Below, piece after piece: positions 30,394 to 38,611 of a stretch of 42,377 bases of DNA. The notes beneath the pieces were generated by a model that worked only from the letters and a program-made list of their open reading frames with translations, was not told the origin of the DNA and made no database searches. Numbering within the stretch: the stretch's first letter is position 1; each line of letters starts with the position of its first letter. The stretch is from NCBI GenBank assembly GCA_018066285.1, contig JAGHRS010000025.1, positions 1-42,377 of the forward strand. The letters are read 5' to 3'. This DNA comes from Candidatus Treponema caballi. Its GTDB lineage: Bacteria > Spirochaetota > Spirochaetia > Treponematales > Treponemataceae. The position numbers and the translations under genes are program-made.

Positions 30394-32442
30394 TTACCTC
30401 GGTGATGTTGATTGCGCGGCTCTCGTCCGCGCGTTTTTCGTTATGCTGCTCTCTCCGCTGGAGCTGCCCCCGATAGCGTCAAGCCTCTGCGCTGCCTGTT
30501 TTCCGGGAAGCGGGCTTCCGGGTGTTGTCTGCATCTGCATCCCTAATTCAGCCTGTACCGCCTGTGCAAGCTGGCTGCCGGTTGCCTGATCGAGCATGAG
30601 CGCCATTTTCATAGCCATCTGCTGTGCCATCATCATTCTCTGATAAAGCATGCCGTTCAGCTGTACCTTCTGCATGACGAAATCCTTCCTGTCGAAATCC
30701 ATCATGTCAAGGCAGGCAAGGGAAGCGTCTGAATTCTCCGGAGCAAAGAAGCCTGCGGAATAGAACTGCAATGCAAGCTCGTTCTGCGCCATTTTGGAAT
30801 ACGGAGACTGCTTTTCTGCCGTTACCTCAATATCGAACAGTGGCAGCCGGTAACCGACGTCTACGCCCATTTCTACGGGGAATCCGTCAACCATAGCGCC
30901 CTGCGGCTGCGGAAGAATACCGGCGTTTGAATAGCTGATAAATTCCTCCATGCCGTTCTGTCCAAGTATGCGGTAATAGCGTGGAATATCAAAGAACTGT
31001 CGTATCAGCTCAATGCAGATAAGAATCACTTCACGATACGCCCGGTAGCTGCCCTTGTTATTGTCTCGGGAAAGCCTGTTTCCGGCCTCCTGCATGGCTG
31101 CTATGGCAGATGCAGCAGTTACGCCGCCTGTTGTGCCTCCGGTTGTCACGTCGCGGTTTCCGGTGGTTTCTTTCAGCTCCGCAACCTTGTTCGCAACAAT
31201 CGTCACAAAAAGCTGATTGAGCGGGTTTGCCTGCACCGGCATAATGCTGTCCTGTCCAAGATTGCCGTCAACGTGAATGAAATCCTTTGTCACGTCTGCA
31301 AACTCTCTCTCGTTTACGCCGCCGTCCTGCCGGATGAAGTGACGCGGGCGGGCATTGAACAGCATGTTTTCAAGGATTGCCTTGTCTCCACGGTCTATGT
31401 ATTCCTGCGCGCTCTTGCCTATGTCGATATAGCCAAAGCCAGTAGGCGTGCCCTTGCAGCGCATGAGCCTGTCAAACACGAAAGGATAAAGCCCGTGATC
31501 GTACCAGCCGCGATCTGCGTATTCTTCGTCGTTCTCCGTGGCGAACAGAGGTTCATCCTGCCCGGCTACGAATTTGCAGTAATGCAGCAGCGTCTTTCCG
31601 TCTGCGCCGCGTTTCTTGTAGTACCAGTCCACAACAGCGCTCTTTTCGTTGGTGTCGATCGTGTCGTCATAGATGTACCGGGTAATATCAATCGTCGGGT
31701 TCGACAGCCTGTTTCGCAGCTGCGGGTAATCCTGTTCAAGAATGTCATTGTCCTGAAGCGTCACAAAGAACACGTTCCGGCTCTTCTGAATATCTGTGAT
31801 CCCGCTCTCCCAGAAAAGATTGATAATATCCACGCAGGTAATGTCTATGTCTCCGAGACCGTTGTTCTTGCTGGCGTCCCAAAAAACGCCGTAAACGCCG
31901 GTGCCGCTTTCAATCTTGTCGTCAAGCACCTGCGAATAGGTGTCTTCAAAGCCGCACTGGTCAAGAATAACCGGCAGGATAGAGGAAAGTGTTTTCGCTT
32001 CCTGCTTGTCTCCTTCCTCTCTCGGCAGGATATTCGCCGAAGGGAAGTTATCCATAGCGTCAGCGTGCTTGTTTGCTATGCTGTTCAGCAGCCATGCGCT
32101 TGTCGGCTCTACCTGTTCGTGCCCTTTCTCTTTGCTGGTACGCCTCATGCACTCCCATTGACGGAGCTTGTACCACTGCTGATTTTCGATCAAGCGTTGT
32201 TCAAGGTTTGCCTTGCCCTCTTTGTATTTCAAAAGGGTTTGGTACGCCTCGTTTATCTCGTATTTGCCTATCGGCATACGCTGAAACGGTTCCAGACTGT
32301 CACCGCTTGCAGGATTGTAGTCCACGGCGCTCATATCAAGGCTCTGAGCTATGGCAAGGTTCCCGGCGCTGTTTGTGTCAAAGCCGTTGCCGGTCTGCGC
32401 TGCGCCGTCCTGCGCAAGCCTCCTTTTGAAATCGTTAGCCAT
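30394..32442 (-). CDS. Portal protein
   Basis: A 682-residue portal. Typical features are the helical N-terminal wing (YQTLLKYKEGKANLEQRLIENQQWYKLRQWE in outline), the segment PTSAWLLNSIANKHADAMDN, the aspartate-rich GTGVYGVFWDASKNNGLGDI and a helical C-terminus with Met/Gln-rich crown (QRMMMAQQMAMKMALMLDQ). It forms the dodecameric ring for DNA packaging and tail attachment. I start at 32442 because GGAG lies 9 bases upstream, and the frame beyond it overlaps the terminase. The start overlaps the TerL stop by 8 bases. Confidence 0.85.
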   Translation of the reverse strand: MANDFKRRLAQDGAAQTGNGFDTNSAGNLAIAQSLDMSAVDYNPASGDSLEPFQRMPIGKYEINEAYQTLLKYKEGKANLEQRLIENQQWYKLRQWECMRRTSKEKGHEQVEPTSAWLLNSIANKHADAMDNFPSANILPREEGDKQEAKTLSSILPVILDQCGFEDTYSQVLDDKIESGTGVYGVFWDASKNNGLGDIDITCVDIINLFWESGITDIQKSRNVFFVTLQDNDILEQDYPQLRNRLSNPTIDITRYIYDDTIDTNEKSAVVDWYYKKRGADGKTLLHYCKFVAGQDEPLFATENDEEYADRGWYDHGLYPFVFDRLMRCKGTPTGFGYIDIGKSAQEYIDRGDKAILENMLFNARPRHFIRQDGGVNEREFADVTKDFIHVDGNLGQDSIMPVQANPLNQLFVTIVANKVAELKETTGNRDVTTGGTTGGVTAASAIAAMQEAGNRLSRDNNKGSYRAYREVILICIELIRQFFDIPRYYRILGQNGMEEFISYSNAGILPQPQGAMVDGFPVEMGVDVGYRLPLFDIEVTAEKQSPYSKMAQNELALQFYSAGFFAPENSDASLACLDMMDFDRKDFVMQKVQLNGMLYQRMMMAQQMAMKMALMLDQATGSQLAQAVQAELGMQMQTTPGSPLPGKQAAQRLDAIGGSSSGESSITKNARTRAAQSTSPR

Positions 32443-33946
32443 GAATAATCTCCATTCTGTGATATGTCGGGGAGGGCGTAAGATCGCTCTCCGGTATGTC
32501 AAGGAACAGGTGCATCGGGTTCTTGTTGTAGTTGTTCAGCGCCGGTGCCTGCCTCGGCTTTATCGGCCTGCTCATAAGGAAGTATCGAACCTCGTCCGCA
32601 ACATGATCCTCTCCTGTGGTATCAAGGTCTTCCGGCTTGTGCTCGTCGTATTGCAGAACGGGCATTGTGCGAATGAAAGCCTTGCAGTTGTTGAATATAT
32701 ACATCATCGGGAAGCCGTTCTCGTCGAATGCCAGCCGGTAATGTACCTGCATCCAGCCGGGAAGCCTTTCATGGTCTCCATTCTGGAAGTAAACGCCGTA
32801 TTTTGCTGCTGTCTCGGCAATGCTTATGCCGGTCTCTGCGTTCCAGATAGCCGGGTCCGCTATGCCCTGTATGGTCTTGCCCTTCAACCAGCGGTGTTCC
32901 CGCTCTATCCGGGCTATCTCTTCAAACAGCTTCGGAGGAATCCACTTGATACCCTCGTTCGGGGTCTCTGTGCAGCCGTACAGCTCCAATATGCGGTAAA
33001 CTACGCCGTCAAAGTCCACAGCCCACCAGCCGACGGAGAAGGGCTTGTTGTATCCCCAGTCGAACGACCGGTATATTTTCCAGTCCTTTGGAATCTCGAA
33101 AGGCTCAATGACGTGAACCCAGCGCCTTTGCTGTTTCAGCTCCGTGCGGGTGCTGTTGTCTCCGGAAGCGTTTGCCGCTCTCATATCCGGCTCTATGCGG
33201 AAGTCCTCAAAGAACTGCCCTTCGTAGGTGTCCCAATCGCCATACAGCAGCGCATTCTTCTCTTTCTCCGGGAGAGACGCAAGGCGGGCAAGGTAGTTCG
33301 GGTCATTTTGCAGCAGAATCTTGTTATCGAACACCGTGGACGGAACAAACGTCCTGCTCATCCACTGATTTTCTGTGTGTCCGTCCGGAAATACGACAAC
33401 AACCTTTTCCCAGATGGTTTGCATCGGCTCTCCTGCTGTGATGAATCTTTCCTTTACCCAGCCATGACCTACGCCGCCGGGGTTCGCCGTGTTCCGCATA
33501 TAAACGCGGGTGCCGGGCCCGTTCGGTCTATTTCGTGACTTCAAGTAAATGTATTCTTCAAACGTGAAGTGTGTCAGCTCGTCGAATGCTATGAAGTCAT
33601 AGGCCTTGCCCTGATAATTGAACTTGTCCTTCTCGTGCTGCAAGCTTCCGAAAATGATCTTTGCACCGGAAGGGAAAGTCCATGTATGCTTTTGGTCGTT
33701 GTACTTCGCTTTTGGAAATGCCCTCGGATAATATCTCAGGCTTTTTTCCACAAGCTCAGTGATCTGCGGGAATGTCTTTCGGAGTATCAGCCCCTTGTAA
33801 TGCGGAACAGTTACCTGCCGTAGAGCTTCCACGATCAGTGCGTCGCTCTTGCCGCCTCCTGCTGCGCCGCCGTAAAGAACCTCGTCTTCTCCGCGCTGCA
33901 TGAATGCGAATTGCCGGGGCTGTGCTTCCCAGACTGTATTATTCAT
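32435..33946 (-). CDS. terL: Terminase large subunit
   Basis: A 503-residue packaging ATPase-nuclease. Walker A is GGAAGGGKS at 26-34, Walker B with catalytic glutamate is IAFDE at 119-123, and the C-terminal RNase-H-like nuclease has acidic motifs near IQGIADPAIWN and DHVADEVRYFL. Length is normal for the family. It follows TerS with an 8-base overlap and GGAGG 9 bases before its ATG. Confidence 0.95.
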   Translation of the reverse strand: MNNTVWEAQPRQFAFMQRGEDEVLYGGAAGGGKSDALIVEALRQVTVPHYKGLILRKTFPQITELVEKSLRYYPRAFPKAKYNDQKHTWTFPSGAKIIFGSLQHEKDKFNYQGKAYDFIAFDELTHFTFEEYIYLKSRNRPNGPGTRVYMRNTANPGGVGHGWVKERFITAGEPMQTIWEKVVVVFPDGHTENQWMSRTFVPSTVFDNKILLQNDPNYLARLASLPEKEKNALLYGDWDTYEGQFFEDFRIEPDMRAANASGDNSTRTELKQQRRWVHVIEPFEIPKDWKIYRSFDWGYNKPFSVGWWAVDFDGVVYRILELYGCTETPNEGIKWIPPKLFEEIARIEREHRWLKGKTIQGIADPAIWNAETGISIAETAAKYGVYFQNGDHERLPGWMQVHYRLAFDENGFPMMYIFNNCKAFIRTMPVLQYDEHKPEDLDTTGEDHVADEVRYFLMSRPIKPRQAPALNNYNKNPMHLFLDIPESDLTPSPTYHRMEIIHG

Positions 33947-34493
33947 TGTCCGGTTCCTCCGGTGGCTGCGGACGTTCTTCCATTACCGGCATGAAGATGA
34001 TACCGCCAGTCTCTTCTGTCTCCACAATGCGCGTATCGCTGCGGAGCTTTGCTATGCGTGCCCGCTGCTCTTCAATGTCAAGCTCTGTCCGGTTCAGGTG
34101 TTTCAGGTCTCTCAGGTCTTTCAGCGCTGCCGTCAGCAGCTTAATACTGGCTGCGTCGCCTGTATTCACCACGCAGATTGCATCCTGAACCCTGTCAAGC
34201 ATTTCATCCACAATGCGGTTGAACCTCTGATTTTCCGTTTCCCGGTCAATGACTGTCACCGGGGACGCGGTGACATTTTCCGGTGACATTTCCACCGGTG
34301 ACAATTCAGCAAGCGCCGTCTCGACCTTCTTTGCCTTCTGATCGCTGCCGGAGCGTTTATTGTGCCAGCCTTTACGGGAGGCCTGCTTCTTGATTGCCGC
34401 GAGAGATACGCCGTATTTCTCCGCAAGCTGGGGATAAGTCAGGCCACTTTCGAGATAATCTTTCTCGATTTCAGCCCAATTCTGCTTTGCCAC
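33939..34493 (-). CDS. terS: Terminase small subunit
   Basis: A 184-residue DNA-binding packaging protein. The N-terminus is a helix-turn-helix (YPQLAEKYGVSLAAIKKQASRKGW), followed by a basic linker and a helical oligomerisation part (KLLTAALKDLRDLKHLNRTELDIEEQRARIAKL in outline). It starts at a GTG with GGAG 7 bases upstream; the ATG one base upstream is in another frame. It should recognise the packaging site and stimulate TerL. Confidence 0.85.
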   Translation of the reverse strand: MAKQNWAEIEKDYLESGLTYPQLAEKYGVSLAAIKKQASRKGWHNKRSGSDQKAKKVETALAELSPVEMSPENVTASPVTVIDRETENQRFNRIVDEMLDRVQDAICVVNTGDAASIKLLTAALKDLRDLKHLNRTELDIEEQRARIAKLRSDTRIVETEETGGIIFMPVMEERPQPPEEPDNE

Positions 34494-34497
34494 ATAA

Positions 34498-34818
34498 TCA
34501 CTCCTCGACCTGAGGAACGATTACTTTGTGTCCTTCAACGTGAATCGCGCTGATAGATGCTCCTTCCGGCGTGTAGATATTGCCCTGTTCGTCAACCTCT
34601 GCCGGTATACCGCCGTCGCCGGTCTTCTTCTTTGGTGCTTCAAGAGGGGACACAGCGCGTCTCTTCTCGGCTTCCTGCCCTTCGTTGTTCTCAAACAGCT
34701 CTGCAACCTCGTCGGGAACTGTCTGCACTGTGCCGGCAGGATAGCTGTAAACCTTGCCGTTCAGCTTCACAGTAATTCGGCTGCCCCTGTCGCTCGGAAT
34801 CGTGATTGTCTTTGACAT
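34498..34818 (-). CDS. Hypothetical first protein of the late operon
   Basis: A 106-residue protein with an N-terminal beta segment (ITIPSDRGSRITVKLNGKVYSYPAGTVQ in outline), a lysine-rich middle (APKKKTGDGG) and a beta C-terminus. It has AGGAGG 7 bases before its ATG and lies between the late promoter and TerS. The N-terminal pattern resembles small capsid-associated proteins, but I do not recognise a family. Confidence 0.55.
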   Translation of the reverse strand: MSKTITIPSDRGSRITVKLNGKVYSYPAGTVQTVPDEVAELFENNEGQEAEKRRAVSPLEAPKKKTGDGGIPAEVDEQGNIYTPEGASISAIHVEGHKVIVPQVEE

Positions 34819-34835
34819 TTCTTTGCCCTCCTATT

Positions 34836-34880
34836 CTTAGATACTAAGAGTAATTATAACTTATTCTTAGAATATTTCAA
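34836..34880 (-). promoter_or_regulatory. Late-operon promoter with operator-like dyads
   Basis: On the minus strand TTGAAA (34880-34875), a 16-bp spacer and a consensus TATAAT (34858-34853) form a strong sigma-A-type promoter before the first late gene. A dyad ATTCTAAGAAT lies in the spacer (34862-34872), and a second dyad CTTAG-N3-CTAAG lies just after the -10 box (34836-34848). The octamer TTCTTAGA occurs at 34834 and 34864, 30 bp apart. These look like binding sites for a phage regulator. This 101-base gap holds no gene. Confidence 0.72.
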
Positions 34881-34919
34881 TAGCGAAAAGTGCCGCAACC
34901 GAAGTCACGGCACCTAAAT

Positions 34920-35168
34920 TTACTTTTTCCTAAAATCTTTCGCGTAACGGCAGGTTTTCCAGTGCGGTATTCTGGCTACGCCGTCCGGATTGCATTGAAA
35001 ATCAAAGGTGCATTGAATCACTTCTCCTTTGTCGTCTACAACCTGATCTTCATAATCCGGCGTGTCTCCTGCCTTGTATTCAATCAGCCCTTCATTGCAT
35101 GGCATCCAGTGATTATCCGGTGTCTTAATCCACACAATGGGAGCACCGCACCGTTTACACGTCGCCAT
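34920..35168 (-). CDS. Small zinc-ribbon-like hypothetical protein
   Basis: An 82-residue protein. It has CKRC at residues 4-7 and later single cysteines (CNEG, QCTF, QCNP, KTCRY), so a treble-clef or zinc ribbon is likely. The pattern WIKTPDNHWMPCNEG is seen in small clostridial phage proteins of unknown role. It is the last gene of the early block, overlapping the MazG-like gene by 14 bases without a clear ribosome-binding site, so it is probably coupled. Confidence 0.6.
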   Translation of the reverse strand: MATCKRCGAPIVWIKTPDNHWMPCNEGLIEYKAGDTPDYEDQVVDDKGEVIQCTFDFQCNPDGVARIPHWKTCRYAKDFRKK

Positions 35169-35472
35169 GCGGAATGATTTCTGTCACGTCCATTTTGAGA
35201 CGGTCGGCCAGACGCATTACTTTGGAATCCATCTGGTCACACACCTGATCGTTCATGTTGAAGATAATCCGGAGCTGTTCCAGCATGATCGTCACGTCGG
35301 CAGTCTCTTCTGCAATGGCTTTCAGGTCTTCCTTTCCTCTGAAGAATTTGCAGAGCTCTTTTGTCAGCTCGCTCATTTCCTCAATCACCATTAAGATTTG
35401 CGGATCCGTGCCGTAATGGTCAATGGCGACGTTGTAAACCTTTTCTCTGGTAGGATATTCAATGCTGTTCAT
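35155..35472 (-). CDS. MazG-like nucleotide pyrophosphohydrolase
   Basis: A 105-residue all-alpha NTP pyrophosphatase. The metal-binding signature is visible: ILMVIEEMSELTKEL followed about 20 residues later by AIAEETADVTIMLEQL, giving the EExxE and ExxD pairs of the MazG/dUTPase-like fold. It should hydrolyse NTPs or dNTPs to monophosphates. Phage members are thought to adjust nucleotide pools or stress signals. The start at 35472 is fixed by GGAGG; the longer frame overlaps the upstream gene. Confidence 0.82.
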   Translation of the reverse strand: MNSIEYPTREKVYNVAIDHYGTDPQILMVIEEMSELTKELCKFFRGKEDLKAIAEETADVTIMLEQLRIIFNMNDQVCDQMDSKVMRLADRLKMDVTEIIPHGDV

Positions 35473-35473
35473 A

Positions 35474-36013
35474 TCATTCCTCCATGCAATGCCAGTCTTC
35501 TGCAAGCATGTCCGCTTGTGATGCAAGCCAGCCCATTTGAATACCGCTCGTTCCGACAAAAGCAATAGCCTGTGAACCTATCGCTTTGTGTATGACGTCA
35601 ATATTCAGGTCTGCTTTTGTATCGAACCGGATGTTCTTCGCAAGGATAATGTACTGCTGTTTTCCATTCCAGCCGTCACGGCTTAATTTTGCTCCATTCT
35701 TCAGAAGGTGAATAGCGTCTCCAAAATCAAAACGGTCTGTTCTGATAACCTTTTCCTCCGGCTGTTCTTCCTTCTGGAACTCGCCGCCGTCCTGCTCACC
35801 GGGAAACAGCTTGTAGCACAGCTCGTTGAAATGCCTTACAGCTTCTTCCGGGATAGCCTTTGCGTCGCTTCCTCTGTTGTGGATTGCTGCAAAGGTTTTT
35901 CCCATGTCTTCAAGCTCTGCTTTCGTATCTTCCGGAATGCCCTTTGAAAGCTCCGCTTTGAGCGCGTCAAATATTTCTTTCTGGTACTTTGCCCTGATCT
36001 TGATAATGTCCAT
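35474..36013 (-). CDS. DUF2829 (Tad2-like) protein with N-terminal extension, possible anti-Thoeris protein
   Basis: A 179-residue protein. Residues 96-175 match DUF2829: FDFGDAIHLLKNGAKLSRDGWNGK in outline at the start and GWLASQADMLAEDW at the end. A DUF2829 protein, Tad2, is known to block the Thoeris defence by sequestering its cyclic-ADP-ribose-type signal. The first 72 residues form a separate helical domain (AKYQKEIFDALKAEL, VRHFNELCYKLF), joined by an acidic linker; Tad2 itself is a single small domain. AAGGAG precedes the ATG. Activity is not proven, and many DUF2829 proteins are uncharacterised. Confidence 0.8.
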   Translation of the reverse strand: MDIIKIRAKYQKEIFDALKAELSKGIPEDTKAELEDMGKTFAAIHNRGSDAKAIPEEAVRHFNELCYKLFPGEQDGGEFQKEEQPEEKVIRTDRFDFGDAIHLLKNGAKLSRDGWNGKQQYIILAKNIRFDTKADLNIDVIHKAIGSQAIAFVGTSGIQMGWLASQADMLAEDWHCMEE

Positions 36014-36014
36014 T

Positions 36015-36275
36015 TCATATCTCCTTTTCGATAATTGAAATTGTAATACCGGGCTCTGCTGTGAATTGGTCTCCTGCTTTGGATTTGATAATAAGCTTTG
36101 CGGTGTCGTATGCTGTCAGTCTATCAGCCCCCATCCATTGAAGAGCTCCAACAATTACCCAATAATGGTACGTCGGAATCTCGTCTTTTTTCTTTCCGGA
36201 ACGGATTACAGCGAATGTAACCCGCTCCGGTTCTGCCTGCTTAGTCCTTTTCAAGCTCTGCTTTGATCGTCTCAT
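36015..36275 (-). CDS. Small hypothetical protein
   Basis: An 86-residue protein with a basic N-terminus (MRRSKQSLKRTKQ) and an alpha/beta core (VTFAVIRSGKKKDEIPTY, ALQWMGADRLTAYDTAKL). It overlaps the upstream membrane-protein gene by 35 bases and lacks a good ribosome-binding site, so the true start may be further downstream. Its stop overlaps the ribosome-binding region of the DUF2829 gene. Family unknown. Confidence 0.5.
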   Translation of the reverse strand: MRRSKQSLKRTKQAEPERVTFAVIRSGKKKDEIPTYHYWVIVGALQWMGADRLTAYDTAKLIIKSKAGDQFTAEPGITISIIEKEI

Positions 36276-36525
36276 AATCAGCTACCCACTTTTCATCAGG
36301 TTCAAAGTCCTGTATCGGTGGAAGAATCGGATTATTGTCGAATTCAAGATCGGCTCTCTGCATCCAATGACAGAAGGCATAACAGCCGCAAATATAGCCG
36401 TATACAGCAAGAATACCGACAATAACCATATAAGCTTTGATTTTCAACATAACCATGCCTGTGAGAATCATAGCCAGCATAAGCGCCACAAGGACCGTAA
36501 CAAAAATTGATTTAGGTCTGCTCAT
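36241..36525 (-). CDS. Small two-span membrane protein
   Basis: A 94-residue protein with two hydrophobic segments (about 8-25, VTVLVALMLAMILTGMV, and 30-55, AYMVIVGILAVYGYICGC) and an acidic cytoplasmic-looking tail. GGGGAG precedes the ATG, and the start overlaps the end of the replication gene. Function unknown; it lies between replication and anti-defence-like genes. Confidence 0.55.
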   Translation of the reverse strand: MSRPKSIFVTVLVALMLAMILTGMVMLKIKAYMVIVGILAVYGYICGCYAFCHWMQRADLEFDNNPILPPIQDFEPDEKWVADYETIKAELEKD

Positions 36526-37222
36526 TCTTCTGCTCCCCCTGTTTCTGAAGCTGAATTATTCTCAGCTCAATTTCAGATCTCTTGATACCTTCTGCCGCTG
36601 CAAGATTGAACCAGCAGTCTTTATCCCAGCCTTGCCTTTCGGAAAACTCCATTCTTTTTATCCAGTAATCAATCCGTTCAATCTTTTTTTGTGGGTCTGA
36701 ATAAATTGGTGACGGGTTTTCCCCCTGTACCCCTTTTCCTGTACTATCCTGATCTACACTAAACTGTTCTATACTATCCTTACCTAACCTATCCTGTGTA
36801 TCCAGTTCGTGTACATCATGTATACAGTTTGTATCCATGCTCGGAAGAGCGGGTTTATGACCTTCTCCGGGGTTCAGGGAATAAGCTTTGTTCTCGTCAA
36901 GAAATACGTCTCTCAGGAGCTCTTGAAAGGCAGAGCGCTTGTATCTGTCCTTCTGAATGTAGTTATGAATCTTCCAGTGCTTTATCAGATAGACAAAATT
37001 GTCTCCTTTCTTGAATTCAAGAACAAAGTTCTTTGACATAAGGAGCCTCATAGAATCATCAGCGAAACCGTACATTCTCATGATCGCGCGCGGGTTGGAT
37101 ACAAAACCGTCGTCGTCAGCCATCATATTCAAGCGAATATACAGCATCTGAGATTCAACCGGCATATCACTGAAAAAGTCTGACTCAATGATACTTTTTG
37201 CAAGCATTCTCCGTTCAGCCAT
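36512..37222 (-). CDS. Replication initiation/replisome organiser-like protein
   Basis: A 236-residue protein. The N-terminal 100 residues (MAERRMLAKSIIESDFFSDM, MLYIRLNMMADDDGFVSNP, NFVYLIKHWKIHNYIQKDRY) follow the winged-helix pattern of phage replisome organisers that bind the origin and load the host helicase. The middle is polar and probably disordered, and the C-terminus is a helical unit (GWDKDCWFNLAAAEGIKRSE). AAGGAGG precedes the ATG, and the start overlaps the DUF551 gene by 8 bases. No phage helicase or primase is nearby, so replication would rely on host machinery. Confidence 0.75.
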   Translation of the reverse strand: MAERRMLAKSIIESDFFSDMPVESQMLYIRLNMMADDDGFVSNPRAIMRMYGFADDSMRLLMSKNFVLEFKKGDNFVYLIKHWKIHNYIQKDRYKRSAFQELLRDVFLDENKAYSLNPGEGHKPALPSMDTNCIHDVHELDTQDRLGKDSIEQFSVDQDSTGKGVQGENPSPIYSDPQKKIERIDYWIKRMEFSERQGWDKDCWFNLAAAEGIKRSEIELRIIQLQKQGEQKNEQT

Positions 37223-37550
37223 GATCGCCCTCCTTTATGTCTGGGTAATCGCAGTAATTTCTGTCGCTGCATTTGTCGCATTTGAGATCGCATCTTATAT
37301 CTTCGTATTCCGAATTTCCGGTCTCTGTTTCCTGACGTTCTGGCAGCGGAAGGACAGATTTCCAGTGCGTGACTGTTCTCCAGTCGGCTTCCCAATAATC
37401 AAAGTCGCCGATCCACGTCTCCCCGTTCCATACAGCAGTGCAAACAATCTTGTCTTCTGTTATTACAACGACGGCCTCGCTGTACGCAGTTCCGGCATTG
37501 CAAGGGATTAAGTCCGGAAGGCGGTCATTTACACTTATCCATTCAGCCAT
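37215..37550 (-). CDS. DUF551 protein with C-terminal cysteine cluster
   Basis: A 111-residue protein. WISVNDRLPD at the N-terminus and VWNGETWIG...VTHWKSVLPLP in the middle are the DUF551 pattern common in phages. The C-terminus carries CDLKCDKCSDRNYC, a possible metal site. The start at 37550 overlaps the upstream gene stop by 8 bases with GGTGA before it. Function unknown. Confidence 0.75.
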   Translation of the reverse strand: MAEWISVNDRLPDLIPCNAGTAYSEAVVVITEDKIVCTAVWNGETWIGDFDYWEADWRTVTHWKSVLPLPERQETETGNSEYEDIRCDLKCDKCSDRNYCDYPDIKEGDHG

Positions 37551-37950
37551 GATCTTCACCGAGAAACGCTTCTCGAATCTTCCCTTCAATGTCCGTCTGC
37601 TGGTTCAGGCTTCCCTTATGAAGAATCTTCCGGGCACGTTTCAGCTTCTTGAATATCTCCTTGAACTCCGCTCTGATAAAGTGGTCAAAGTCGTTTTCGT
37701 TGGCAAGCTTAATACCTTTGCTGCCGGAGACGATGATCTTCTCATACTTTTCCTGCATATTGATAACCTCAATATCAGAAGTCAGGAGCCTCCGGGCGCC
37801 GCTGTTGTGGTAGGTGCTCTTAAAATAGGCCGGGTACAGAGATATGCTGTCCGTTGTCTGTTCCATACTTGTCCACTTGTCGCCGCGCTGAAGAAGGAAG
37901 TTATATAAAGCTTCCCGCCTCGCCGCGTTTTCCTCAGGTGTGTACTGCAT
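37543..37950 (-). CDS. Conserved hypothetical early protein
   Basis: A 135-residue basic helical protein. The N-terminal part (ENAARREALYNFLLQRGDKW, MEQTTDSISLYPAY, SGARRLLTSDIEVIN) reads like a winged-helix domain, followed by a lysine-rich helical C-terminus (FKEIFKKLKRARKILHKG). AAGGAGG fixes the start at 37950. It lies between the MBL-fold and DUF551 genes in the recombination/replication block; DNA binding is a guess from composition. Confidence 0.6.
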   Translation of the reverse strand: MQYTPEENAARREALYNFLLQRGDKWTSMEQTTDSISLYPAYFKSTYHNSGARRLLTSDIEVINMQEKYEKIIVSGSKGIKLANENDFDHFIRAEFKEIFKKLKRARKILHKGSLNQQTDIEGKIREAFLGEDHG

Positions 37951-38611
37951 TGTTATCCTCCTTATGTTCGTGCAGCCGAACCCATGTAGAATGTGGCTGC
38001 ATATTTTCTTGGAGCCATGCGCACGTTTTCTCATAGCTCATGTGGTTAATGGCAGCAGCTTCTTCGTATATGAAGCTCTCACCGCTCTCGCGTTTTCTCC
38101 GGATCCGCTCCTGTATTTCTTCCTCGCCGTGGTTCGCCTCAACAAGATACAGGTTGTAACCCTTTGCCTCTATCCCGTCCAGACTGCCGGTGTCTGTCGC
38201 GTAAAAAGCCTTGTCGCTGCTGTTGAAAGAAAAGATGTGATAACCGCAGTTCGGAACATTGTGCGTCAGCTTTTCCGGGCGTACCTTAATGCCGAGAGTA
38301 GGGTACATATATTCAACTTCCTTATCAGCCGTCGAATATATATCTATGTTCTGCGGTAGCACTCCGGCTTCTACAAGGTACTTTGCCATCCAGTCACAGC
38401 AGCCCCAGCGCAAGGCCGGATGATTCCGGGCAAGGTTTTTCACGGTGGATTTCTTGAAGTGGTCGCCGTGGCTGTGTGTCAGAAGGACAAGGCGTATATC
38501 CCGCTCAAACTCAGAAAGCTTCTTGATGCTGACGCCGCAATCTATCAGAATGCAGCCATTGAGAAGAACCGCGTTTCCGCTGCTGCCGGTGGAGATAACA
38601 TTATAGATCAT
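37934..38611 (-). CDS. MBL-fold metallo-hydrolase
   Basis: A 225-residue metallo-beta-lactamase-fold protein. The metal motif HSHGDH is at 46-51, preceded by LIDCGVSIKKL, with further ligands in THNVP and ATDTGSL. It resembles YycJ/exonuclease-like members of the fold. It directly follows the putative annealing protein gene and overlaps it by 11 bases, the place where phages usually have an exonuclease partner. Nuclease activity is therefore a reasonable inference, but the sequence alone does not fix the substrate. The ATG at 38611 is preferred to the adjacent TTG. Confidence 0.8.
   Translation of the reverse strand: MIYNVISTGSSGNAVLLNGCILIDCGVSIKKLSEFERDIRLVLLTHSHGDHFKKSTVKNLARNHPALRWGCCDWMAKYLVEAGVLPQNIDIYSTADKEVEYMYPTLGIKVRPEKLTHNVPNCGYHIFSFNSSDKAFYATDTGSLDGIEAKGYNLYLVEANHGEEEIQERIRRKRESGESFIYEEAAAINHMSYEKTCAWLQENMQPHSTWVRLHEHKEDNNAVHT

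Noticed and set aside
31273-32448. Long plus-strand open frame (391 codons) opposite the portal gene
   Set aside because: It is antisense to a well-supported portal gene, has cysteine/valine/arginine-rich shadow composition and no convincing ribosome-binding site. The same applies to the 395-codon plus-strand frame at 32351-33538 opposite TerL, and to those at 14772-15800, 10188-10985 and 26335-27150.
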